From the NCBI GenBank assembly GCA_963754535.1, contig CAVWGG010000021.1, positions 62,001 through 126,000 of the forward strand: 64,000 bases of DNA, written 5' to 3'. The translations under genes and the position numbers were made by a program. This DNA is from RPQJ01 sp963754535. GTDB lineage: Bacteria > Pseudomonadota > Gammaproteobacteria > Steroidobacterales > Steroidobacteraceae. The first letter of the stretch is position 1. Each line of letters starts with the position of its first letter. Below, piece after piece: positions 46,164 through 53,426 of this stretch. The notes under the pieces are model-generated. The model was not told the origin of the DNA. It did no database searches and was given only the letters and a program-made list of their open reading frames with translations.

Positions 46164-47378
46164 CTAGTTGGCGCAGTGAGCCGCATTGGCACTGCAGGCT
46201 GCGTTGACCATGCTCAGGATGTTCGTGTTCAGAAACGGGCTCGCGCCCTGCTGCTTTGGCCCCGTACTGGTTGAGCCCCAACTCGTGACACCGACCACCG
46301 TGTTGATCTGCGCGGAGCTGCCCGAGGTCGTGCCCGTCAGGGCGGGACGCCTCCCGAAGTTGATCAACCACGGCCCGCCACTGGAGCCGCCACACATCAG
46401 GGAGCCAAGCAGCGTGTTGTTGGCCAGGGAGGATGATTTGAAGCCCTCGGAGTCATTGCGCTCCATGATCTCACCGTTGTCCAGGCAGCCCGGATAGCCG
46501 ATCTGGGTGAGGTGCACGCGGCCGCTTGGCGTGAAACCGGCGTTGTTATACGCAAAGCCGTACCAGCCGGTATTGGTGCCGGGCAGACTGCCACTTTGCG
46601 GGTTGAGTACGACCACGGCCACGTCGTCCCGACAGATCACGCCATTGGGCGCGGTGCTCGTGGAACACGGGTCAGAGCCGTTGAGGTACGCGCTCAAGAC
46701 GAGCGTGCTCTTGGCCGACCAGTTGCCATACGGGGCGCTGCCGCTCTTGTAACCCGGCACGAAACGCCAGTTCGTCCAGAACTTGTTCTTGCCGAACTCC
46801 GAAACACAGTGCGCGGCCGTGACGACGACGCCCTTCTTGATCAGGGAGGCGGAGCAGATGAACGTGCCCGTCTCGCCGGGCTTGTTGAAGAACACCTTGC
46901 CCGACGCGCGATACGGGTAGGTCTTGTTGGTGCTGCCCGAGTAGCCATCGGCACGCGCGGTGCTGAAAGCATGGTTGGTCGTGCCGGCTTCCTGCGACGT
47001 GTATTCATCGCCCATGGAATTGGGTGCCGGCTTGCCCAAAAACACAGGGCGTGTCTGGCCGTCGCCCTCACTGCCGCCTACGAACACAGGTTTGCTGGTC
47101 GGCGTCGCGGCCGGAGAAGCCAACATGCCGATCAGGTCCGCCAGCACCAACGACTCGGAAAAATTGGTGGCGATGGGCAGCGGCATGGGTTTGGCGTTGA
47201 CGTAGTCGATCGGGTCGACCGCCGATTTGTCTGCTGCGGGGAAAGTCGCGACAGTCACAGTGCCGATTTTTGTGATCGTCGGCTGCTGCGCGACCGCCGC
47301 CGCGCTGGCAGCGCATCCCAGGATCGCAACGGTGGAATAGGCTAGCAGTCTCCTTGCGCTTGATGGAAAGGCAACCAT
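46164..47378 (-). CDS. exported trypsin-like serine protease
   Basis: This is a 404-residue protein with a signal peptide (about residues 8-30, ARRLLAYSTVAILGCAASAA). The chymotrypsin-fold triad is visible: His in VVTAAHCV, Asp in CRDDVAVVVL, and Ser in CGGSSGGPWLI. Cys residues that could form disulphides flank these (CSASLI, CRDD, CGGSSGG). There is a ~120-residue N-terminal propeptide-like region before the catalytic domain, which starts near YRASGKVFF. ATG 47378 is chosen because the signal peptide begins there. It is transcribed from the divergent gap 47379-47718 in the same direction as the kinase. Confidence 0.87.
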   Translation of the reverse strand: MVAFPSSARRLLAYSTVAILGCAASAAAVAQQPTITKIGTVTVATFPAADKSAVDPIDYVNAKPMPLPIATNFSESLVLADLIGMLASPAATPTSKPVFVGGSEGDGQTRPVFLGKPAPNSMGDEYTSQEAGTTNHAFSTARADGYSGSTNKTYPYRASGKVFFNKPGETGTFICSASLIKKGVVVTAAHCVSEFGKNKFWTNWRFVPGYKSGSAPYGNWSAKSTLVLSAYLNGSDPCSTSTAPNGVICRDDVAVVVLNPQSGSLPGTNTGWYGFAYNNAGFTPSGRVHLTQIGYPGCLDNGEIMERNDSEGFKSSSLANNTLLGSLMCGGSSGGPWLINFGRRPALTGTTSGSSAQINTVVGVTSWGSTSTGPKQQGASPFLNTNILSMVNAACSANAAHCAN

Positions 47379-47465
47379 GGTCGTTCTCCCGGCGTGGTTT
47401 TGGTGTTCGAGTGGGTCCGTCGATATCCCAAGGCGCAATCCGTCGCCAAAACGGGTCACCGCCGG

Positions 47466-47556
47466 GTGCCGAAGCGGTTGCGAGTGGCACAGTTGGAGGT
47501 CCCAGCCGTGGCCGGGCTGGACCTCGACTGAAAGGTCTTCACGCAGCTGCGCTGCC
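47466..47556 (-). pseudogene. remnant of an M14 carboxypeptidase gene with an internal deletion
   Basis: Within the otherwise gene-free gap 47379-47718, the - strand can be read as EDLSVEVQPGHGWDLQL and then CATRNRFG. These are two separate pieces of the M14 gene at 41148-42930 (its VEVEPGHGWDLEL at about 42213-42280 and WATRNRFG at about 42031-42060), now joined directly with about 150 bases missing between them. DNA identity is roughly 80 percent by eye over the joined blocks. A stop follows soon after. The remaining parts of the gap show no gene, and the protease promoter must lie there. Confidence 0.6.
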
Positions 47557-47718
47557 CGGACAGGCCCTGTAGGCGAGACAGCCACATCCGACCGGGACTC
47601 AGGCCGCTGCCCTCCCCTTGTCACGAACATTAAGATACCGCGCCTTGAAGCTCGCGAAGTCCGCTCATAGACGTGCCAGGTCTGACGCGCCTGGGCGGAG
47701 GCGAGGTGGAGGTGAAGC

Positions 47719-48150
47719 ATGACGACGAATGTGAAGGCGATTCACAAGGAAGTCGGCGACATGTTCGGGCAGGTGCCCGGTTGGCTGCGCGAACTGCCGG
47801 AGAGCGCCCTGAGCGGGTTCTGGAGTTCAATGCGTGACTTCCAGTTGGCCGAAACCGCCCTGCCGAACAAGACCAAGGAACTGATCGGAATTGCGGTTGC
47901 GGGCGCCACTCGCTGCCGCTATTGCGCCTTGTTCCACGCTGAAGCGGCCAAGCTGTTCGGCGCCACTGACACGGAAATCGCCGAGGCTGCCGCGATGGCG
48001 GGCCACACGATGTATGCCAGCACGTTCCTCAATGCAGTCCAGACCGACTACGCCGAGTTCCGGCGCGAGACGCTGGAAATGATTTCGTACGTGCGCCAGC
48101 ATCAGGTGACAGCGAAGCCGGGCAAGCAGCCTCAGGCTGCCGCGCATTAG
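47719..48150 (+). CDS. carboxymuconolactone decarboxylase / AhpD-like protein
   Basis: This is a 143-residue, helical protein with the AhpD-type CxxC and trailing His in TRCRYCALFHAEAAKLFGA. It is preceded by NKTKELIGIAVAGA, typical of the CMD family. Such proteins act as alkylhydroperoxidase-like or decarboxylase-like enzymes; the two-Cys motif favours a thiol peroxidase/reductase role. ATG 47719 has GGAGGTG a few bases upstream. The next gene begins 2 bases after its stop and is probably co-translated. Confidence 0.83.
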   Translation: MTTNVKAIHKEVGDMFGQVPGWLRELPESALSGFWSSMRDFQLAETALPNKTKELIGIAVAGATRCRYCALFHAEAAKLFGATDTEIAEAAAMAGHTMYASTFLNAVQTDYAEFRRETLEMISYVRQHQVTAKPGKQPQAAAH

Positions 48151-48152
48151 CG

Positions 48153-48476
48153 ATGCCTGAGACCAGCGTCCTGGCTCGTCTCGAGGCAGACGGGTTGGTC
48201 CGGTCTGGTCCGGGAGGGGCGCGCACCACTTCTCGCTGGCAGGCAGCGATGGCGCGCGCCGCTCACCGGCTGTACCGCAGCGATGCGCCCTGGCAGGACC
48301 TCCGGCTTCCCATTACGGCTGCCTTGCTGGATACGTACGGCAGCCTCGCCGATGTCGAGCTCGCTGACTTCGTGGAAGTCATGCTGCCGATCGAGCAGCG
48401 TGAACTGCTTGGCGCGGAGCCCGGTCAAAGAGCAGGAAAGGACGCGGAGGGCCTGCGTGCGGGTCCAGAGCGATGA
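48153..48476 (+). CDS. small hypothetical protein in operon with the AhpD-like gene
   Basis: The 107-residue protein starts 2 bases after the AhpD-like stop. It has a basic start (RWQAAMARAAHRLYR) and a conserved-looking acidic part (LPITAALLDTYGSLADVELA and DFVEVMLPIEQRELL). No domain is recognised. Its reading frame has normal codon use for this DNA and is flanked by the coupled start, so I take it as real. Function not known. Confidence 0.55.
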   Translation: MPETSVLARLEADGLVRSGPGGARTTSRWQAAMARAAHRLYRSDAPWQDLRLPITAALLDTYGSLADVELADFVEVMLPIEQRELLGAEPGQRAGKDAEGLRAGPER

Positions 48477-48626
48477 CCGTTGCATGCGCTTGAACTGCTG
48501 CGTCGCACCATGGCGACTGCCGGCAATTTCCCTCGCTCCCAACGTTCGACAGGCGTAGCGTGCCGTCATTGGCCACCGCACGATTTGTGCAGGGTCAATG
48601 GAAATACAACATACGGGGGAAGAGCC

Positions 48627-49085
48627 ATGTTCAATCGAATCGTATTGTCGATGACCTTAGCTTTTTGCTGCGTCGGAACGGCAGCCGCGCAGACGTGGAA
48701 TGCGCAACAACAAGAAATCTGGAATCTCGAGGAGCTGCAATGGAAAATGGCAGCGGCCGAGGACCTGAGCTGGATCGACACGATGGTCCATCCAAACTTG
48801 AAATACTGGGAAACCGGCGACCCAATGCCTCGTGGCAGGGACTCGCTCAAGCGATGGGGCAAGTACGCCGCCGACAACAGTGCCGTCCTTGAGCAGGAAC
48901 TGTTTCCAATCTCGATCACGGTCACGGGAAACGTCGCGGTGGTGCAGTACAACTACCAGGTCGCGCGTGAGAACTACAAGAAGGAACGCGAAACGGTTAC
49001 CGGCAACTACACCGACGTGCTGGTCAAGGAAAACGGCCGCTGGCTGTTCCTGACTTGGTCCGGCGGCGACCAACCGAAGAAGTAA
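48627..49085 (+). CDS. exported SnoaL/NTF2-like protein (DUF4440-like)
   Basis: This is a 152-residue protein. ATG 48627 starts a signal peptide (MFNRIVLSMTLAFCCVGTAAA), with AGAG just upstream. The mature part, WNAQQQEIWNLEELQWKMAA, then a central hydrophobic sheet (VVQYNYQVA) and KENGRWLFLTWSGGDQP, fits the NTF2-like fold of DUF4440/SnoaL-type proteins. These bind small ligands or act as isomerases; no catalytic residue can be picked here. Its 3' end overlaps a - strand ORF (49007). Confidence 0.75.
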   Translation: MFNRIVLSMTLAFCCVGTAAAQTWNAQQQEIWNLEELQWKMAAAEDLSWIDTMVHPNLKYWETGDPMPRGRDSLKRWGKYAADNSAVLEQELFPISITVTGNVAVVQYNYQVARENYKKERETVTGNYTDVLVKENGRWLFLTWSGGDQPKK

Positions 49086-49339
49086 GTTACAGCCGGGCGG
49101 GTCTGCACGACGGCGGGCCCGCCCGCGCCTTCGCTGTTCGTCTCCAGATCCGTGATCGCCGTTTCGACGTCGGCGAAACGAAGCTTCAGCGCCGGCAGCA
49201 GTCCGGGATTGCTCCTGAGTGCCAGTGCGGCGGTCTCTATACCGGCGACCGAGACGCCGAGGATCACGACGAAAAGATCGATCGCGACCGCGAACCAGTT
49301 ATGCGTCCTGACGTGTTCCGAGATGCGGCGGGAGATCAT
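49007..49339 (-). CDS. short membrane protein, truncated relative of the next gene
   Basis: This 110-residue frame starts MISRRISEHVRTHNWFAVAI, then a hydrophobic helix (DLFVVILGVSVAGIE). It repeats the start of the protein at 49351 (LRRVIAHVRHQEWTAITIDF with VIVVMGVFIGMQV). Then it diverges, and its last 79 bases run antisense through the SnoaL-like gene. It is 11 bases downstream of that gene's stop on the same strand. It is probably a tandem, partly deleted copy; whether it is expressed is unclear. Confidence 0.5.
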   Translation of the reverse strand: MISRRISEHVRTHNWFAVAIDLFVVILGVSVAGIETAALALRSNPGLLPALKLRFADVETAITDLETNSEGAGGPAVVQTRPAVTYFFGWSPPDQVRNSQRPFSLTSTSV

Positions 49340-49350
49340 GGCGTCATGGC

Positions 49351-50097
49351 CTATCTTTCCGGATGCGCGACGCCCATCTCGGCGTCAACCACAGCGTGCA
49401 GCGCCGCCAGCTGGCGGCTCACTGGCAGCACGGCGCGCGTCGTGTAGACGTTGTACATGTAGGCGTTTTCACTGAGTTCATTTCTGAATGCCGGGTCGGC
49501 GCGCATCGCATCCGTCCGGCATTCGGGGTTCAGCCATATTTCTTCGCTGCGGATACGCGACGCGCCGACATGATGCGTGATGAGGTGGGGGTGTGCCTTG
49601 CCGAGATCACGCCCTGAATCGGTGATGACGGCGATGAGATCGCGGGCGCGCACGGCGTCCTGCATGTAGGTCAGGATTGCGGTGCGTACCGTTGCAGACG
49701 ACAGGTGATCGAGCCGGCCCGTTGATAACAGCTCTGCAACTGTCGGCAGCTCCGCCGGCGGCACGGTCGTATGCGCCGATCCCGCAATGGCGTCGCACTC
49801 TCCGGAAGACAGCGGCGTGGTCCCCTCCGCCTCGTTCAACCGCTTGACCGCGCGGAGCAGGTCGGCCGAAAACTCCGTGCGCGAGCGATCGTATCTCGCC
49901 CTTGTCCCAAGGAGCTGTTCAATCTCGCCATGCAGGCGCGTGAGGTAGTCGCGTTCGCTCTTCTGACGGTCGCGCTCCACGGCAAACGCCTGCACCTGCA
50001 TGCCGATGAAGACGCCCATGACGACGATGACGAAGTCGATGGTGATCGCGGTCCATTCCTGATGGCGAACATGCGCGATGACGCGGCGGAGGATCAC
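49351..50097 (-). CDS. membrane protein with N-terminal helix, unknown function
   Basis: The ~248-residue protein reads from GTG 50097: ILRRVIAHVRHQEWTAITID, a membrane helix (FVIVVMGVFIGMQVQAFAV), then a long helical cytoplasmic domain with ERDYLTRLHGEIEQLLGTRA. This layout (basic start, one helix, helical domain) is a common family of unknown proteins in proteobacteria. An ATG at 50133 would add 12 residues without similarity. It precedes the short copy at 49007. No enzyme motif is visible. Confidence 0.65.
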   Translation of the reverse strand: MILRRVIAHVRHQEWTAITIDFVIVVMGVFIGMQVQAFAVERDRQKSERDYLTRLHGEIEQLLGTRARYDRSRTEFSADLLRAVKRLNEAEGTTPLSSGECDAIAGSAHTTVPPAELPTVAELLSTGRLDHLSSATVRTAILTYMQDAVRARDLIAVITDSGRDLGKAHPHLITHHVGASRIRSEEIWLNPECRTDAMRADPAFRNELSENAYMYNVYTTRAVLPVSRQLAALHAVVDAEMGVAHPER

Positions 50098-50273
50098 GGC
50101 GCCACCGCCGTCAATCCCGGCAATGCAGGGCAAGCGGCGAATGTGATCACGACCCTGAGGCGGGTACTTTGCAGTTCAAGTTGGCTTGGCGAACTCATGC
50201 GGCAGCATCGCGGCGGCCGGATCGCACGTCAACTGGCGCAGCCTTCAACCGGGCGACGGGCCAAAGCCCCCGG

Positions 50274-52514
50274 TCAGCGTTGCCAGTTCCGGACTCTTTC
50301 CAGTGGACGGGACTCCGCCAGCGCCTGCCGTTGCCGTACACGCGCCACGTCCATCAACATGCGGCCCGCCCAGCGGTACACGTTGTTTTCCTTTACGGTG
50401 CGTCGCATGAGTTGCATGCGCTGCCGCCGCTCATCGCGCGGCATCTCGAGCGCGACGCGAATCGCGTCCGCCGTCTCGCCGATGTCGAACGGGTTGACGA
50501 GCAGGGCTTCGACGAGCTCGCGCGATGCGCCCGCCAGCGTGCTCAGGATCAGGACGCCGTCCTCGTCGTCCCGGGCGGCGACGAACTCCTTGGCGACGAG
50601 ATTCATGCCGTCATGCAGGCTGTTGACCACGCAGAAGTCCGCGGCGCGATAGAGTTCGAACACCTGTGCCGGCTCCTGGTGTTCGCCCACCAGCACGATC
50701 GGTCGCCAGCCGTTCCTGCCGAATTTCTCATTGATGCGTTCCGCCTCGGCCAGCGTTTGCTGCTGCAGCGCCTGGTAGGCGGGCAGCCGGCTGCGCGTCG
50801 GGGCGGCCACCTGCAGCAGCGACATGCGGCCGCGCCATTGCGGATGCTCGTCGAAGAGCTTCTCCAGCGCCAGGAAGCGCTCGACGATGCCCTTGGTAAA
50901 GTCCCAACGCTCCACGCCAATGCCGAGCCGCACCTCGCCACCAATGCCGTATCGACGCCGCACGGCCTCACGCGCGATCGGCACCTCGGACTGCGTCGCC
51001 AGCCAGCGCGGCGGCCATTCGATCGAGATGGGATACGGGACGACACGGCAGACATGGCCATTGTGAGTCACGGTCATGTGTTCGTGATCGATCTGGCACT
51101 CCACGTGTCGATCCACGGTCGCGAGGAAGTTCTGGCAGTGATACCGGGTGTGGAAGCCGAGGATGTCGGCACTGAGCATGTGCGTCAGCACATCGCGCTT
51201 CCACGGGCAGACGCCGAACGTTTCGGCATTGGGCCACGGGATGTGCCAGAACAGCGCGATCGTCGCCTTTGGCTTGCGCTCGCGGATCAGGCGCGGCAGC
51301 AGGGCGAAATGAAAGTCCTGGATGAGAATGACCGGGGACTCCCCGGCCGCCTCGGCCGCGACTACCTTGGCGAATTTTTCGTTGACGGCCCGGTAGGCGT
51401 TCCAGTCCTGCTCACGGAAGGCCGGACGGACGTAAGCGAGGTGGCACAGCGGCCACATGCCCTCGTTGGAGAAGCCGTAGTAGTAGCCTTCTTCTTCCTC
51501 CGTGGTCAGCCAGACGCGCCGCAGCGTGTACGCAGGATCTTCCGGAGGCACCCTGACATGGTCATGCCTGTCCACGACCCGTCGATCGTCGGAGCCACTG
51601 CCATGCGCGACCCAGATGCCGGAGCACGCGCGCACGATCGGCTCGAGCGCAGTCACCATCCCGCTCGCCGGCACCTGCACGATGGGCTGTCCATCCGGAC
51701 CGCGATTGTGGATGTATGGCTCGCGATTGGAGACCACGACGAGCGGACAGGAGCCCAGGTGCTCACGCACGACCTGCTGCAACGCCTGTGGCGTCCAGTT
51801 CTCGTGGAACTCGATTTCGAGGCGCTGGCTTTGTTCGATCTCGCGCAGCAGGCTCCTGACACTGGAGAGCACCGGCTGCGACGAGCGCGGTGAGTGCGCG
51901 TCATCGAGGAACCGGCGAGACCGGATATCGCCGAGCAGCAACTTGATCGAGCGATTCAGCATGCTGCGGATGGCCAGTCCACCGAGGAGTCCCAGCATTC
52001 CCACGGCGATTACGGCAAATGCCAGCACGAAGTTGCGCGCCGCGGCTTGCCGCCGATCGATGAAACTCAGGTCATGGACCAGCACGGCGCGATATTGCTG
52101 TCCGGCGTCCGGGTTGACCGTGAACGACGATATCTCGACCGATCCAGAGGGAAGGCGCGCGACGGTCGAATCGTTGACGAGCGACGTGGTCGGCGAATCG
52201 CAGGTGACGTCTTCCGGGACGAGGTTCGTGGCGTAGACCCTGGCGCCGTTCGTATCGCATATCAGGACTGCCAGCAGCCGCTCGTCACTGACGACTCTTT
52301 CAAGATAGGCGGCCAGTCGCGCGGAATCCTTGCGTTCGAGCAGGCGAGCCACCGGCTCCTCCATCGAGTTCATCACCAGGCGAGCCCGCAGCTCGATATC
52401 CGAGCGGAACCAATCCCTCAGCATGTGCTCGATATACGGCACGCCGACGAAGGCGATGAGGCTGAGGGCCGCGGCGATCGGCAGGACATAGCGGATGAAG
52501 ACCGATCGAATCAA
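50274..52514 (-). CDS. otsA: trehalose-6-phosphate synthase with N-terminal membrane sensor-like domain
   Basis: This is an approximately 746-residue protein. The C-terminal ~460 residues are GT20: VVVSNREPYIHNRG, FHFALLPRLIRERKP, ALFWHIPWPNAETFG, HTRYHCQNFLATV, GVERWDFTKGIVERF and SLHDGMNLVAKEFVAAR. It makes trehalose-6-phosphate from UDP-glucose and glucose-6-phosphate. The first ~280 residues are unusual: two membrane helices (about 9-27 and 183-205) enclose an extracytoplasmic domain (AAYLERVVSDERLLAVLICD), then a linker. The start is TTG 52514 in a TTGA overlap with the MscS stop; the upstream ATG would overlap MscS by 150 bases. Confidence 0.9.
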   Translation of the reverse strand: MIRSVFIRYVLPIAAALSLIAFVGVPYIEHMLRDWFRSDIELRARLVMNSMEEPVARLLERKDSARLAAYLERVVSDERLLAVLICDTNGARVYATNLVPEDVTCDSPTTSLVNDSTVARLPSGSVEISSFTVNPDAGQQYRAVLVHDLSFIDRRQAAARNFVLAFAVIAVGMLGLLGGLAIRSMLNRSIKLLLGDIRSRRFLDDAHSPRSSQPVLSSVRSLLREIEQSQRLEIEFHENWTPQALQQVVREHLGSCPLVVVSNREPYIHNRGPDGQPIVQVPASGMVTALEPIVRACSGIWVAHGSGSDDRRVVDRHDHVRVPPEDPAYTLRRVWLTTEEEEGYYYGFSNEGMWPLCHLAYVRPAFREQDWNAYRAVNEKFAKVVAAEAAGESPVILIQDFHFALLPRLIRERKPKATIALFWHIPWPNAETFGVCPWKRDVLTHMLSADILGFHTRYHCQNFLATVDRHVECQIDHEHMTVTHNGHVCRVVPYPISIEWPPRWLATQSEVPIAREAVRRRYGIGGEVRLGIGVERWDFTKGIVERFLALEKLFDEHPQWRGRMSLLQVAAPTRSRLPAYQALQQQTLAEAERINEKFGRNGWRPIVLVGEHQEPAQVFELYRAADFCVVNSLHDGMNLVAKEFVAARDDEDGVLILSTLAGASRELVEALLVNPFDIGETADAIRVALEMPRDERRQRMQLMRRTVKENNVYRWAGRMLMDVARVRQRQALAESRPLERVRNWQR

Positions 52515-53407
52515 TTTTCGGACACCGTGAGATGGAATGAAGGCGCGCGACCATCCTTGCCGCTGCCTGCGTACAGTGTCACGTGCGGGAACGGGATCTC
52601 GATGCCGGCGGCATCGAAGGCGCCCTTCAGACGTCGCAGGTACTCGCGACGAACGTTCCACTGCTCGAGGGGAAGTACCTTGAACCGCCCGCGCAGGACG
52701 ATCGCGGAGTCGTCCCAGCGCTCGACGCCCGCGATCTCGAATTCGGCGATAATCCGGCCGGCGAAGTCCGGAGCCTCGGCAAGCTCGGCGGCGACCGAGC
52801 GCATGACTACCAGCGCTGCGTCAATCTCCTCGCGATAGGCGATGCCGACGTCGACGACGGCGTAGGCGTACCCACGGCTCATGTTCGTGACCGTCGAAAT
52901 CAGCCCGTTCGGGACGAAATGCACGTTACCGTCGTAGTCACGCAGCTGCACGTAGCGCAGCGTCATGTCCTCCACGAGGCCGGACTTGTCCGCAACCTGC
53001 ACGACATCGCCCTTGATGATCTGGTTCTCGATCAGGAGGAAGATGCCGGTGAAGTAGTCCTTGACCAGGCTCTGCGCGCCGAATCCGACGGCAAGACCGA
53101 CGACGCCGGCGGCGCCCAGGATCGGCGCGACCGAGATGCCGCATTCGGCGAGCACCAGCACGACGCCGACCAGGCCGATGACGACGCTGGCGAGGTAACG
53201 AAACACGCGCCCCAGTGTCTCGGCGCGCCGCACCTCCTCGGTACCCGTCATCCTTGCGGCAATGCGCTCGCGGAACGTGCGTATCAGCCGGCTGGCGACT
53301 GCCTGCGCCACCCATGTTCCGGCGAGGATGAGCATGATCCGCACCGCCGCAACCGCGGGTTTGTGCCACTGGTCAACGTAAGCGAGCCAGCTATCGATCG
53401 AACTCAT
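52511..53407 (-). CDS. MscS-family mechanosensitive channel
   Basis: This is a 298-residue small-conductance channel. The pore-lining helix reads GAAGVVGLAVGFGAQSLVKD, followed by FTGIFLLIENQIIKGDVVQV, the beta domain with VPNGLISTVTNMSRG, and the C-terminal alpha/beta domain. Two preceding helices (about 20-37 and 65-90) are in the membrane. It would release solutes on osmotic downshock. It lies between the GH15 and otsA genes and overlaps otsA at the TTGA, so it is co-expressed with trehalose synthesis. Confidence 0.92.
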   Translation of the reverse strand: MSSIDSWLAYVDQWHKPAVAAVRIMLILAGTWVAQAVASRLIRTFRERIAARMTGTEEVRRAETLGRVFRYLASVVIGLVGVVLVLAECGISVAPILGAAGVVGLAVGFGAQSLVKDYFTGIFLLIENQIIKGDVVQVADKSGLVEDMTLRYVQLRDYDGNVHFVPNGLISTVTNMSRGYAYAVVDVGIAYREEIDAALVVMRSVAAELAEAPDFAGRIIAEFEIAGVERWDDSAIVLRGRFKVLPLEQWNVRREYLRRLKGAFDAAGIEIPFPHVTLYAGSGKDGRAPSFHLTVSEN

Positions 53408-53426
53408 CCCGCGGTTCCGCCAGCCG

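Noticed and set aside
47379..47718. A functional extra gene in the divergent gap
   Set aside because: Only a short, stop-ended M14-like remnant is visible; the frames are not continuous.
50169..51893. A + strand open frame of 574 codons opposite the otsA gene
   Set aside because: The synthase motifs lie on the - strand; this frame has none.
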